Positions 1-13,299 of a DNA stretch of 64,000 nt are shown piece by piece. The position numbers and the translations under genes are program-made. This DNA comes from Paracentrotus lividus. Lineage: Eukaryota; Echinodermata; Echinoidea; Camarodonta; Echinidae. The DNA lies in assembly GCA_940671915.1 (NCBI GenBank), contig CALNVZ010003433.1, forward strand, positions 18,595,533 to 18,659,532, given 5' to 3'. Each line of letters starts with the position of its first letter. Position 1 is the first letter of the stretch. A model generated the notes under the pieces. That model had not been told where the DNA came from. It saw nothing but the letters and a program-made list of their open reading frames with translations, and did no database searches.

Positions 1-689
1 TTATATAGCGCTCAATACAATATTATAATATTGATATTCCTAAGCACTTATTGTTGACTAATTAATATAAAATCAAGTTAAACAGATAGTAGCACTAATA
101 TTAAAGAGGTTTACATGAAAAATGCTTCAAGAATGAGGTTTCATGACAGATTTTAAAACATGTTAAAACAAGTCATATGACATTTGTGTGGATTTTTTTT
201 TTAAGGTTGTTGTTTGACCTTAACACAATTCTGTAATTAAACCCGGATCAAGTAAAAATCCTCATAAATTCTGGCAAGTGTCAAGGGACAAGGCAACATG
301 TGTATGAATGTTGTAGTTACACAGTTATGCCATGATGTAATGCTGAAGACAAGTTACATGTTCTGTATCATGTAGACTATCATGGTCACAATGCATTGGC
401 AAACCCAGGATTTGAAAATGTGAGAAATGGGAGGGGGGAGCAGTCGAAAATGTTCTAAATTTGAGATTTATAATTATTGAGTGGTTATCAAATTATGGGG
501 GGATGCATTCCCTGCACCCCGACTGGATCCTCCACTGCATGTATTTTTTCAATAACAAACATGGCACTTCAGCATATTATAATTCATATTTGGGAAGTTG
601 TGTAAAATGAATTTTGCAAATAGTATACATTAGTGTCATTATGTTAAAATGCATGTACTAGCTTAAAAACGACAAAGATTAACACTCAA

Positions 690-1674
690 CCCTTTGGATG
701 CGACGGGCTTCTACAGAAGCCGAGCGAAGTGTTCAGTCTGCTACGACGGGCTTCTACAGAAGCCGAGATAATTCCCTATATATTGACAAACTTTTCCAGC
801 TTTTCACCAGCTTTTTGGGGCTAAATTCTTGAGGAATAGGACAAAGATATATTCATTTTCAATATCCCTTAAAGAAATAACCTAGTTACGTGGAAAAAAA
901 ATAGAGAACAATTCACTTCATTTCAACATTGCCACAATTTTTTACATGAGAAACGAATTCCCGATCTAAACATTTGGCGTAAGCGTCTGGAAGGGAAGAA
1001 ATAATCAAATAAAGCTAGCTCGAGAGGAAAAAGACAAGCGATAAAAAATTGAGAATGAGAAGAAGAGAGAGAAATAGAAAGGTTAAGGTGTTAAAACAAT
1101 GTTCATTATTATAAAACATTAGTTGCATAGAATAGCCTGTCGTTTTCTGATTCTCGCTATGTTATATATACTTATCACGATAAAGAGAGGGGTTGATTAT
1201 CTGACATTTTGTTTTAACTATTTTGTTGTAAATGGTGATTATTCAAAGGTGCTATTGTCCAGAGGTGCAATGCCCGCCGCTATGATCTTTAATCCATATA
1301 TTATTATAGAAATAATTTGAAAGAAACAGGACCTCTTTTCAAGCGCTTTTCAGTAGGCTTATCGATCGAACCATGCGTGCTGCACATGCATTACGCACTT
1401 TGGATTGTGAATCTACTGGAAAGGAAGAAAGCGGAACTTCTGCCAAAATAACTCGTCTTATATTTGGAATTGATGAATATGCCTTACAGTGTGAGATAGA
1501 AAAATGTCTGCCCTTTCATGTTTACATTTACTACAAATCATGAAAATGACCGAGTTAGATGCAAGGAGCAATGAAAGCACAAAACATGACAAATTTCTAT
1601 AATACTGTCAGTGTACAAGAAATCACTCCGCCACAGGGGTAACAATCGCGTTTCACAGGCCTGCGCTCAAAGGG
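690..1674. mobile_element. piggyBac-like non-autonomous element (arm 1 copy)
   Basis: Terminal inverted repeats begin CCCTTTGGATGCG on one side and CCCTTTGAGCGC on the other. The outer flank is TTAA on the right and TCAA (TTGA on the other strand) on the left. CCCTTTG ends at TTAA are typical of piggyBac. Two short hairpins (GGGCTTCTACAGAAGCC) sit near the left end. I see no transposase, so it would have depended on a related active element. Confidence 0.6.
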
Positions 1675-1793
1675 TTAAATCTCCAATATTGGAATAACAA
1701 AAACAAAAAAAATCTTGTGCCCTTCGTCTAGACAGTATTGCCCATATAATTTCATCAGCTTCTCTACATGTAAGTTACAATCAAGAAACTCAC

Positions 1794-2008
1794 CAAAATA
1801 AGCTCAAATAGGGTACCCTGGTCGACTTTGAGGAACTCCTGGTCATGGGCGCAGATATCATCTGTCCTCTTCTCCCTGTTTTCATCGTCTTCTGGTGGAG
1901 GAGGGTCATCCTTGTGGTAGTGGGACCATTGGAGGACCTTCTTGAGGATGGTGGAGTTGACGTTGGGGAGAGGGATAGCATCATCATCCTCCTCATCCAT
2001 TCCAAGAT
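1794..2008 (-). CDS. SKP1: SKP1 coding exon 2, intact copy (arm 1)
   Basis: Reverse-strand copy of the exon at 25,101-25,313, with acceptor CATCAAACAG and donor GTGAG. All 71 codons are open, from [17 protein letters not shown] to [10 protein letters not shown]. This copy shows that the frame breaks in arm 2 are not shared. If the arms are one locus, this is the better reading of the exon. CAHDQEF is present here as well. Confidence 0.9.
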
Positions 2009-2158
2009 CTGTTTGATGAGAAAAGAGGGAAAACGATTGAACTTTCATTTTCGGAGGCTACTCGTCATGCCGAGTTGCGATGAACCTAGACATAATTGAT
2101 ATTCATGTTACATTTGAAAAATCACATTTTAAAAAAAAATGGCTCTTTTGCAATTTTC

Positions 2159-2394
2159 CAGTGCCCTGTAACACAAAGACTTATGATTGATAAAAAGTTA
2201 TGATTGATTTTATCTTGGTAGCCTCATTTGGAATGCAGGTACAGTCATGGATTAGGAAATGACTAAGAGTAGGGTTAGGGATAGGGTTAGGATTATGGTC
2301 ATCAACTTTGGAGCACCCTGTCCATGATGAGGCTACAGGGAAAAATAAATCATAACTTTTTATCGATCGTAGGTCTTTTTGTTACAGGGCACAG
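2159..2394. mobile_element. Short foldback element with telomere-like centre (arm 1 copy)
   Basis: Two inverted arms of about 60-70 bases start with CAGTGCCCTGTAAC and CCTGTGCCCTGTAAC and continue through AAGTTATGATTGA. The centre contains AGGGTTAGGG and ATAGGGTTAGG. It is a typical miniature inverted-repeat element without coding capacity. Confidence 0.65.
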
Positions 2395-2429
2395 GTCTCT
2401 GTTTAGCATTTTGTAGGGAAATGTGTGTA

Positions 2430-2974
2430 TAACATTAGGAGTGGGCTATAAGTAGGTAAAAAATGTGTTTTCTGTTATTTGCCCCTGGTAACAGTTTTTT
2501 TCTGTTCCATATATCCTACCTCAACATGAAATGACAAAATTTTTGACCTTGCGTCCCACAAAAAAGTGTGCAGGGCAAAAATCCAAGATGGCTGCCGTTT
2601 TCCTGAAAAATCACATTTTTAGCCATAATTTTGCCATTTTGGGATCTTTTTAGCTGGTTCTGGTGCCTAATAGTATGTATTGGAGGGCAGGCAATCTGTT
2701 TATGCAACAAGAAGTAGTGTCAACCCTTCACCTGTAGAAATATCCCTCAATATCCCTGCATTGGGGGCTAAATTTGCCCCGCCCCTCTTGACTTTTTCCG
2801 CTCTAATTTTTCAGTGCAAAAATATTTTGCGCTGAAATTTCATAACTTTTTTTTATTTTACATCTTATACACATTTTAAGACCCTATTCGTAAAAATCGG
2901 GGGTAGGGTTGCAGAGATATAGCACGTTTTTGTGACCAATATCACAAAAAATAGGCGGGAGTATTTGGTGGGTG
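2430..2974 (+). repeat. Foldback element arm (arm 1, partner of 7,020-7,570)
   Basis: Arm 1 counterpart of 24,150-24,690. Starts with TTAGGAGTGGGCTATAAG and ends where arm 1 gains extra sequence at about 2,975. Confidence 0.6.
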
Positions 2975-3618
2975 GTTGTATCTCATATCAGGTATTGTGT
3001 TTTTGAGGAGGTGGTATATTTGATGTGATTTGACGTAGTTTGAGTGCATTTATGTCTTGTGGAGGCATATCATGCTGGTTTGGGCTGTAAAGGATTTGGT
3101 CATAGAATGGGTATAGGCATGGTCTTTTTTTCTGTATAAACGGGGGATGGCATTGGCGGGTCAAGGCAGGGTTTCTAAATAATAATGTCAAATGTGATTA
3201 GAAAGAAGATTGATGGCCCATTTGTCTGCCAAGGACAGATAAATCGACGTCAGGCCAGGGTGGAGTTGCTTTTCTACTATTCTAGCTGCTCTTTTTTGTA
3301 GTCTTAACAAAATATTCCTATTTTTGACAGAACAGTTCCCCAAACTGAACAAGAGTAATCCAGTATGGGTTGGTTGAAACAATTATAAATCTTATTTGCG
3401 AGTTGTATCAGTAGAAGTGACTAACCTTTTTAAAAAAAATATCTTAAAAGCTAAAGATCTACTTAGGTTCTGCCGGTGTGGAAGATTCGCGGATTAAGGT
3501 CGGTGTTTTTTCAGTCATTTCTGCATTACCGGTAAATGAGATGCCGGAACTATGTATATGAGTTCTTGATTTAATGTGTAATGTTAACCGGTTGGAGGTA
3601 CCAAATTGATGTTTAATG
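2975..3618 (+). other. Extra sequence in arm 1 beside the gap
   Basis: About 640 bases with no counterpart in arm 2, where the foldback element passes directly into the LINE 3' end near 24,130-24,180. The second half (3,240-3,470) is another copy of the LINE C-terminal coding region, on the minus strand, ending at a different point from the copy at 4,740-4,960. The first half (2,975-3,240) looks like further LINE-type or unrelated DNA. A mis-inserted read end from another LINE copy is the simplest reading. Confidence 0.6.
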
Positions 3619-3643
3619 NNNNNNNNNNNNNNNNNNNNNNNNN
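3619..3643. other. Assembly gap of 25 N
   Basis: A run of exactly 25 N, the only gap in the window. A fixed 25-base gap is typical of a placeholder left by long-read gap-closing software rather than a measured distance. It lies where arm 1 departs from the structure of arms 2 and 3. Confidence 0.95.
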
Positions 3644-6600
3644 CGTTTCCAGATGCTTATGTGTGTTACAATGTATAATGGGTTTTACCATAAATGTTGT
3701 CAGAAGAATTTATTTATTTATTATTTATTTATTATTAAAACATCTTTATACAGGAGATAACATGTTCAGTTTATCAAACTGTTTTTTCGACACGTCCTTG
3801 TAAACATCAAAAAAATCAAGTAACATAGAATATATCATACATTTAGAATAATTTCAAATATAATAAATAAAAGAGAAAGTAAACCAAATGAAATAGCGTA
3901 TTTTCAGCAACAGATATCTAAGACACAAATGCCTGCATGGCATCGGGGTGATAAAATCAAATGTGGAAATTTAAACCTATCATAAAAGGTATTTATAAGA
4001 GCGGGAAGTGTTATAATAGAAATTATTTCTTATTAATTCTCTTTTGATAAACTATCAATATCTTTGCATGTGCAGATCAGAATTAAGGTAGTTCCATACA
4101 CTTCCTTCCTGAATATCGTAAACTACTTATTAAAACATCTTTATACAGGATAACATGTTCAGTATCAAACTGTTTTCGACACGGTCCTGTAAACATAAAA
4201 CAATCAAGTAACATAGAATATAATACATAGAATAGATTTCAAAATATAATAAATAAAGAGACAAGTAAACCAAATGAAATTAGGTATTTTCATCAACGAC
4301 TATCTCAAGACACAATGTTGCATGTGCATCGGGGTGATGAAAAATCAATTGGAAATTTAAACCTATCATTTAAAAGGTATTTTATAAGAGCGAAAGTTGT
4401 TTAATAGAAATGTATTTTCTTATAATTCTTTTTTAAACTATCAATAGTCTTTGCATTTGCAGATCAGAATTAAGGTTGTTCCATACACTTCCTCTGGAAT
4501 ATCGTAAAAAACTACTCTTAAACAAATTCAATATGGGTTTGGTATTACAACGTTTAGTGAATTAACAATGTATTCATTGGATGTCTATCAAAAACCATAT
4601 CAATTGAATTACATTAAACGTATCGCGACATGACACGTGAATACAATTTATACATGATACAAGCAAGGAAATACATTACGTCTTTTTTCTAAAAACTGGC
4701 CATTTCAAGCTTTATATGCAATACCATTTCGGCATAATCAAAGTTCTTTTTACTATTCTAGCGCCTCTTTTTTGTGTTCTTAACAAAATTATTCCTATTT
4801 TTGACAGAACAGTTCCCCCCAAACTGAACAAGAGTAATCCAGTATGGGTTGGACTTGAAACAATTATAAAATTCTTTATTTGAACGTTTGTATCAGTGAA
4901 GTGGACTAACCTTTTTAAAAGAAAATATCATTAAAAGCTAAAGATCTACTTAGGTTCTTCACCATGTGAATCCCACGTTAGGTTTTCACAATTCGATCCT
5001 AAATACCGAATATGAGATACTTGATTAAATGTTACCATCCAAATATTATGTGTAATTCTAGAAGTATGTGGGTTGCGTTTCAATAAATTTAACTATTACG
5101 TTTTATCCAATATTGATTCCAATTTATTTCTTTTTGTTACCATTTTACATAGCTGCCAACATTGAAATTTCAAATTAGTAATGATTCAATAAAAAAACAA
5201 CAGAAATGTGCGCAAAGCCACATCCACGAGCGCGAAGCGCGAATCCCTTGCGGCCGGGGTCCAGGGCGCCGCCTAAGGCCTGGAAGCTCTGGGGTCTGAC
5301 GCTCTCTGGTGCAATCTGAGCCTATTTTGGAGCATTTATAAAAACCTTTTTTCTGTTGTTTTTAGCGGTGGAGCTTAGGTTTGGAGGAAAATATTGCCAA
5401 AAATTTTTCATTGAATCTGAAAGAATGAATGGAATAACCATTGATAACTCAATGAAATATGAGCATTCACAATATCACTTAACATTGTATCAATACATTT
5501 GGATTATTATTATTATTATTATTCCAAGATAGAATGAATGTAAACAAGCCACCAGCTCGCGCTAACATTTAAATCTGCCCGAAGTTACATCCATTGAAGT
5601 TTATCTTGGGTGTGGATGAAGATCAGATTCAAAATTCCCTATGTGAAGTTTTTGATTTTGGTATGCAAAACAATGTCCATACGGCCGCCAGAGCGATGGA
5701 GATATCCCTTCGACATAGGACAAATGCATGTTGTTTGGTTTTTCCCGATTTTGGTGATGAAGTCAAACTCTGTTCCATATTTGCTGTTGTAACCATTGTC
5801 CCTCTTTTACGGCTCATTTCCACCATTATGGTCCAGAAATCTAGAGAAGAAGAGGAGACAAAATACGGTTCGCCCTAGCGACATTCAACAACCGCATTCA
5901 CACACAATACACACCACCAAGTACAAGTGCTCGTACCATACCTGTGTGTAATGCGACTAAACATCAAACATGCATGTTCACGCGAAATGGCGCTGTTTTC
6001 GTCTTTCGCTGTGTGTATGCACTAAGACCAACGTGCATGTACTTTGAATGGCCTTCCGCCTTCACTACGGAATGCGGCTGTTTTCGCTGTGTTCTTTCAT
6101 GTGCACGTACGTACGTAACGCCGCCGCCGTAGTAGAACTACACGAGAACATGCATAAACACGTGCTGAGTTGTCATAATATAATACATGTATAATGCGCT
6201 CATATTTCGTAATTTTTTAAAGGTTGCATTCGTATTTTCGTATAAAAGGTAAAAATTCGTAATAATTACGAATTTTTTTCGTAACAGTTGGCAGCTAGTG
6301 CATTTACTATATTTTCCAAACATCCTTGTAGTTAGACGTAATAAACTTCTTACTTTATCCAAATATAAAATGACAACATCATTCTGCATAAATATTGCAA
6401 TGAACATTATATTAAACTTTCACTTAATCATAATAAAAATAAGAAAAAGTAATGGGCCTAGCGGCACTACCCTGGGAATTCCTACAGAGAGATTATTAAA
6501 TTTAGACAAATTTCTCATGACAATAAACAGTTTGCTTTCTACCAAAGATAAATAATTAATGAACCATCTCTAACCATTATTTTAACACCATATTCTTTTC

Positions 6601-7000
6601 CATTTTTTTCTATAAAATAATTGTATCAATGCAGTCGAAGCATTTTGATATATCTAAAACAAGCGCCAACCATCTCGCGTTCGTGAAAGATCAACCAATC
6701 TCTAAAATTTTATGTAACATGTAGTTGTCGAGTTGATTAGTAAGGAGCATACTGATCAATATTTTATAAATTGTGTTTTTTAAGATAAAAAATACTGACT
6801 CTGGAACTTCTTTCTCCAGTAGCTTTGTGTTTATTGAAGAATAACAAAAGATATCATAAATTTTGACTATGTATTCTTGTAAAATACATGATACATTTGA
6901 CATTACCAAGTTTCGGTCCACAGTCAGCTTGATAAATAAATGAGATCTCAGGGTTGTAACGGAGGAAAATTATAAATTATATTAATGTACATGCAATTGC
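3644..7000 (-). mobile_element. Truncated LINE, arm 1 copy
   Basis: Mirror copy of the LINE at 20,950-24,110 on the minus strand, with the same tandem doubling of its 3' end (about 3,735-4,120 and 4,125-4,510) and the same hAT-like insertion. The outer end is disturbed by the N gap. Confidence 0.8.
5149..6299 (-). mobile_element. hAT-like relic (arm 1 copy)
   Basis: Mirror copy of 21,588-22,703 with the same TAGCTGCCAAC ends. The zinc-finger frame is broken by several indels. Confidence 0.6.
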
Positions 7001-7019
7001 ACTAACTACATTGTACACA

Positions 7020-7570
7020 CAAAAGCATTGGCAAACCGCTTTTTATTTTTCAAAGATTGTTCACGAAATGTGTTATTTCTCTGCAACCTTACCCCTATTT
7101 TCGCAAATAAGGTCTTAAAAATGTGTGTTAAAACGTTGCAATGCAAAAGTCCAGAATATTTTTTGTCCGAAATATTTTTGCATTGACAGATTATCAGGAA
7201 AAAATGTCAAGAGGGCGCGGGCCAAATTTACCCCCCAATGCAGGGAATATAGAGGTTATTTCTACAGGCTGAAGGGTTTGACACTACTCTTGTTGCAATA
7301 AAACAGATGCCGTCCTCCAATACATAGGATAGACACCAGAACCAGCGAAAAAAACCCAAATGGCAAATTATGGCTGAAAAATTTAATTTTTCAGGGAAAA
7401 TGAGCGGCCATCTTGGATTTGTGCCCTGCACACTTTTTTGTGGGACGCAAGATCCAAAAATTTTGTCATTTCATGTTGAGGTAGAATATATGGAACAGGA
7501 AAAAAACTGTACAGTACCAAAACAAAATCACCCACCCATTTATAGCCCCACTCCTGATTAACATTGAGAG
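7020..7570 (-). repeat. Foldback element arm (arm 1, partner of 2,430-2,974)
   Basis: Arm 1 counterpart of 20,363-20,895, ending near ACTCCTGATTAACATTG. Confidence 0.6.
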
Positions 7571-7802
7571 ATAGACATAAAATAAGAGGGGGTACATGCA
7601 GGCAACAATTTTAGCCAAATTCAGACCTCATTTGTTCAATTACCACAAGGTATTACCAATTTTTCAGTAAAACAAGTCAAAGACTTTGCTTAATTTTCTA
7701 TATCTGTCTGATATATATTTAGAGGTGGACATGTAATCCCCATTTAAGTTGCTCAGGAATACCAGTATTTTTTCTATACAAATGACTGCAACATATTCTT
7801 AA

Positions 7803-7881
7803 CTTCAGCATGGTCTTGATGATGACGGACTGCCTGGCTACTCTACTTCAAAACACACTCCCCATTTTGATGTTTCTACAT
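7803..7881 (-). pseudogene. Tandem duplicate of SKP1 exon 1 (arm 1 copy)
   Basis: Mirror copy of the duplicate exon at 20,051-20,128, with the same GTTAAG at the old donor. Some indels differ from the other arms. Confidence 0.7.
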
Positions 7882-7992
7882 CTTCAATACATATTTAAGG
7901 AGGAGGCATGTGATCCCCATTTAAGTTTCTCAGGATACCAACTACTTTTGTTCTTTCATGTATGGTTCAAATTGACTGCAACATATTCTTAC

Positions 7993-8087
7993 CTTCAAGG
8001 ATGGTCTTGATGATGACAGATTGCCTGGCTACTTCTACTCTACTTCAAACACCTCCCCATCGGAGCTCTTTAACTTATGTTTGGCAT
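7993..8087 (-). CDS. SKP1: SKP1 coding exon 1, copy in arm 1
   Basis: Reverse-strand copy of exon 1 with the ATG (CAT at 8,085-8,087) and donor GTAAG kept. It is 95 bases against 97 in arm 3, with a few indels that break the frame in the middle. Confidence 0.85.
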
Positions 8088-8574
8088 CTGTGAAAAGTGA
8101 AACGTTAGGCAGGTTTAAGATATTTCTGTAACCTTCTTGTGTTTGATTGACTGCACAATCGAAAATCCATGATCCGTAATTTCTTTAAGCCAGGCCTGCC
8201 TTGACCTGCAAATGTGTAACATTGGATGATTTTTTATTTACAGCAATTATATGCGGGTACAGAAAGCAGCCACTGCCATCCATGCAAAACTCTGGCCACA
8301 ATCCATAAAACTACCTATATTTTCTAAGATCTTGTCTACACATGCTACATGTATGTAGTCATATCTGAAACACATTATAATGCACTAATGAAAAAAATAT
8401 CAATATCATTATTGTAGCCAAAGCAATCGCATCCAGCTATAGATGTATTCAATAAACAAACGCATTCTTATGCGTGTTCCCATAAGGAAAATGGGTACAA
8501 ATAACAAGTTGCACTTCACAAATTTTTTCATTTGTAAACAGAATCATCATGCATCCAATCTTTAGAACTTACAA

Positions 8575-9690
8575 AAATTGAAGATGCTCAGTACTAGATG
8601 TTCGTATAGTTACATTTTGCCAACATTGAGTTATTTGTATTTTTCAACATGTTAGAATGTGTACTTTAACTTTGTAGTATTTAAAAATCAATTTTAATTC
8701 AAAGGTCAAATTGCAGGCCATTGTTTTCACACAAGCAACTTTTTAGTACTAGATGTTCTATGTGCAGTCTCTAGAACTAGAAGTACCTATTGACATGACC
8801 AGCCAATCAATACCATGCATAGCAAGTCACATGATCTGTTCAGCACACAGACCTGCATACGCAGTGTGTGTCCTAAAGACAGCAAACATTAGGATGCTTT
8901 TTTGAAACAACATTTTAAACAATCATAATAGGCTCTTCAATGATTTCAATATTATTTAGATTTTGCAAAACCATCACACCCATGTAGTGAAAAATCAACA
9001 TGATCATGATCATTATGCCTTCTATCCAGTGAAATAATGTATAACTTTTATATGTGTATCAAAACAAAGCGTATATAATTTTTGGTCATTTTATGTCTTT
9101 AATAGCACAGTATATACATTGTTACATATCTTAAAACTTAGACGTGATGACCAGCACAGTGATGAAATATGTGTCATTTTTTTTACTTAATGTAGACCTT
9201 TTAAATCTGAAAAATAACGACCAAAATCATGGCTTATATGACTTAAGGCCACACGATAAACCAAACAACATTCATGAATTCAACAATGGTGATGATAACT
9301 GCCAGTTCACTCATAATATTTTCTTTAATATCCATGTGATTTAATAAAACTACCATTTTACCATAAAATCTAAATATAATGTTGTTTTCATTATGATGTT
9401 GACTTTTCAAGTACTAGAAGTTCCTATGTGCACTATTATAGAGCCTAAAAATTCCTATGTGCAGTTATTTGATTAATTGAAAATCAGAAGCTTATTATAT
9501 TCCTGGATTATGCATCAAAACTTTCCTATATCATGACAGAATGTCAATCTGAAAGTTTGACATCTAATGATATTTGAAAAATATGATTTGTGGACATATT
9601 CAAAAACTTTTAACCCTTTCTGTTTCTCAAAACTGATTGATGTAAACATAGTGAACATCTAGTACTACTATCTTCAATTGTGTTATCACA
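8575..9690. mobile_element. Element with GTACTAGATGTT inverted ends (arm 1 copy)
   Basis: Arm 1 copy of the 1.1-kb element described at 18,243-19,356. Confidence 0.5.
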
Positions 9691-10459
9691 CAAGCCATCT
9701 AAATAATAAGTCAGATTCCTGATAGATCAAATTTTAGTTTTTCAGAGATCTACAGTTTCTGGATAAGATAGTTTGGCTGTTCGACAGGTACGCAAACCAG
9801 AAGCACTTGGTCAGAATACCAGGCTTGGCTGCTGGGGTTAAACTAACGGGCGCACAACCAGTGGTGAGCACCATCCTGTTGACTTGTACAAGTACATGTT
9901 CCAGAATATATCAATAATCAAAAAAGTAACTCCATAATAGCTTAATTACCATGCCCAATTCTCATTCTATTTTGTGTATTTATTTATTTTTTTTTTTGCC
10001 AATAAACAATTTCTTCACATAACATGAAAGTATCAACAAATCTGCTACAAATTATAAACTGTTTTCCTGAGATTGCTCCATCTTTGAAGTACAATAACGT
10101 CACAAAACTATTCACTTCTGAAAGGGCCAAAGTATCGATCAAATGTGTATGTCGCCAATATGAAAACATCCCATTACATACAACACACAGCCAAGTGCAT
10201 TATTATCGCATCATTGCTAACTTGCTGCAGTCTCAAACATTCCTCGTGCTCTCATCCTATGTTTGTTTAGTACATGTATTGACTCCCCTCCAATTAAAAA
10301 AATCATTTCATTCCCATGAAAAATGATACAAGTGCGATAATGATGTAAACTTTTTTTTATACCAAAATTTGCAACTTGCGTCAGCTAGACATGATGCTGA
10401 GAAGTGGCATTTTTCATACATTTTGTCGCCCAAGCTCCATGACCAGCTAATATACGATC
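9691..10459. other. No gene seen (arm 1; also 17,461-18,242 and 33,229-34,004)
   Basis: AT-rich sequence of the candidate SKP1 first intron, with a T-run at 9,980-10,000. I see no coding region, RNA gene or clear element in any of the three copies. Confidence 0.6.
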
Positions 10460-11852
10460 CTTCTCCCCTCATATACCACCACTCTTCATTAGACAAACTG
10501 ATTAAGACGTGAGGAGAGGCACCTGGGTTGCTGTTTAAGAGGAAGATATACAGGTTAATGTTCTAGCTGAGATGTGGCACTCTTAGCCCCCTTTCTAATG
10601 AACTGCAGGATTAGCTAGAAATCATCCACTGCTATACGAAGAGATGGAATATACAAAATCAACCCACCAAAATATGCTGTGTTGTCACAATGAGAAGTAT
10701 AGTCATTGGAACAGAGACAGCAATCGTCATGGCAGCTGACTGATGGGAGCAAATGATTAAGGAAGGTATCCAACATCCGCACCTTTGCGATAAATAACTT
10801 CATTTACGGACAGACCCCACTTCAGCAGATTATTGTAAGAGGCCTCGAAGACCTTCTACCCTTCTTCATCCCAAGGAACGCTATTTGGAATCACCGTCCT
10901 CTCATTTGAATCCCCACCAGCTTTAAATTTTTAAAAGATCCTGGAATCCTCAAATCTGTGCTAATGAGCAGTCTTCTTCTTACTGGCCTATACCTCTGCC
11001 ACTCTAAAGTGGAACAGAACACCCTTCTCAACTATGGACAGACTCATCACTTTGCCTCAAGAACGGTTTGAGAAAAAGGAACACTCCTCCCATGCATCTG
11101 TTCAATCAGTCCCACTTAATCAAATCCTGGAATAACTTCTCTCCAGTCCAGGTATGCTCTTCCAGATCTTCATCATTGATGAGCACCCTGTTCCTTACCA
11201 TGTAAGTGAAACTGATGGTCAAGATTATCTAATTAATGTCAAAGGTTAGACAGTATATCCGGGATGCCATATCAGTTAAGTCAACCCTCTCTATATGGAA
11301 AAAAAACCTTGGAAACCCTTTTCCCTTTTTTTTTTCCAAAACCTTCATTGCTTATTCTTCTCAGTAGGCTTCGCTCCACACCTCCGTAAGGCCCAGATGT
11401 AAGACTCAGCTCCTTACCAAACATATTCCCCACCAGAAGGTCTACTGACAAATGTCAAAATCCCAAAACAGCTAACCGTCCGTTATGTAAATTACTTTAT
11501 GAGGATGTGGCTCCACTTCATATCTACCTGCCAGGCAACTGCAAACCCGAAAACCTTCATAAGAAAGCCAAACGAGATTCTTATGATCTCAAATTACCAG
11601 AAAACATTGACAGAGAAACGACCATTCACCACACACTTCTGCCTAAACCAGACCTCCCTCTTGCTAAAGTTAAATTTTCACGACCCTTGTCCTGCGATTT
11701 CATTCTACAAAATCGGACACTCTGAAATCATCTTTAATCATGGACTTCAAGACAAAACCATAGTGACAGCCTGACCACTTTAAACATACCAGACTTGAAC
11801 GAGTGCCTGCTGATCTCCAAAGCAAGAACGGAGGAAGAAGAAGAAGAAGAGA
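10460..11852 (+). mobile_element. Second LINE fragment (arm 1 copy)
   Basis: Same relic as 34,005-35,390, noisier; the ADD box and the CPLC motif are both disturbed by indels. Confidence 0.7.
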
Positions 11853-12963
11853 AGATCATATGACCAAGTTTACAAGTCAAACTTTTGGATCACACTGCCA
11901 CTTCTCTTTCTTTAGCTGGATCTTTTAACCAAACTTTGCAAACTGTTGCAGAATTACTGTAAAGGATTAGTATCAGAGGCTTCAACATGCAGATGATTAT
12001 CTAGAAACATTTTGGACAGAAGTGACAGTGAGTGAGAAGAGCCAAAAAAGAGGTGGCAACCTTCTTCTAGAAAGTCAAACTAAAAAAATGTTAAGACTTC
12101 TTAGTCATTTTTCGTTCACTATTTTGTTTATTAGATGTAAGAAATGAGAAATTTTGATAGTTTTTTTTGCTCATTATCAATTTGAAATTTGCACAAAATA
12201 TAGACCACTCATCAGTCCACTTACACTAAATGCGATGGTCAATTCATAATTGACCTTGCACTGGGAAGTACCTTAAAATCGCAGCAGTTTTCTTCCAATG
12301 GAAAGTCAATGCAGAAAAGTTGTCTTGAGCACCTACAGCCAAGTCAAGGGGCATACCCCAAAAGGGTCTAAAAATTCTACTAAACAAATTTTAAAAATCT
12401 AATGGTAAGAATTATATTGCAATGAGACTATAATTATCATTAATCATTTTTAGGAGGATTAAATCTGGTTTCGCTAATTATTATTGAGAAGTTTCCTAAT
12501 CAACCAAGAGGGCGACAGACAGCCATTTTTACAGTACTGACTAATGTTGGTTTGCAGCTGTATGTGTCCATCATCATGCCCTTTTTTTCAAGGACGCATT
12601 TCGCAGAGAACTAAGAAAGTTGCACATTCAAATTCAAACATTGTGAAAACAGTGAGGCTATTAAACATTAAAATCTAAAACTAGTCATTTTTATATACAA
12701 AATTCATACAGCAAAAAATAAGAAATAACGTTGTCGTAAGTATATGTCACATTTGAAATAATAATTTGGAAAGCGGTTGTTCTAAATATTAAGTATTATT
12801 TCATGCACAAATAGCAATGGATGGGGCTTCAGTTATTCGATCATGAAAAATCGAGCCTACACAGACAAAAGTATACCTATCTATTAAACAAACAGCGACA
12901 GATTAATCATGAATTTTACACAGAATATGGTGAAATCATTTAAACATTAAAAAGTGCATTTTT
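11853..12963. other. No gene seen (arm 1; also 14,940-16,059 and 35,391-36,497)
   Basis: Candidate SKP1 first-intron sequence between the second LINE fragment and the possible first exon. Open stretches here differ between the three copies, which argues against coding. Confidence 0.6.
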
Positions 12964-12969
12964 ACTCAC

Positions 12970-13100
12970 TTTTAAAGCTTTAGAACTCTGCTATGGCGCA
13001 AGATCTTAACGTGACGTTCTTCGGACGTGATGACTCAGATAAGGTTTTTCTAGGATCGTGCGCGTTGCATTGTGGGTTTCGGCATCGGAATCATTTAACT
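12970..13100 (-). promoter_or_regulatory. SKP1: Candidate SKP1 promoter and first exon (arm 1 copy)
   Basis: Arm 1 copy of the same stretch; the donor GTGAGT is kept (ACTCAC on the plus strand at 12,964-12,969). Confidence 0.35.
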
Positions 13101-13299
13101 ATAGGTTATTTTAATTTGGGATCTGTTGTTCGCTAGCGCCCCGCGCTGAGCTCATATCTCACCAGCTGCCCAATCTCCTCAAGAAAAAAGTAGGGGGCCT
13201 ATATATCTACAATGAAAATATATACAAAACTTACTCGAATCCATACATGTTATTGAAGTAACGCGACTCAATTACATATTGGATATTGTAATTGAACTG

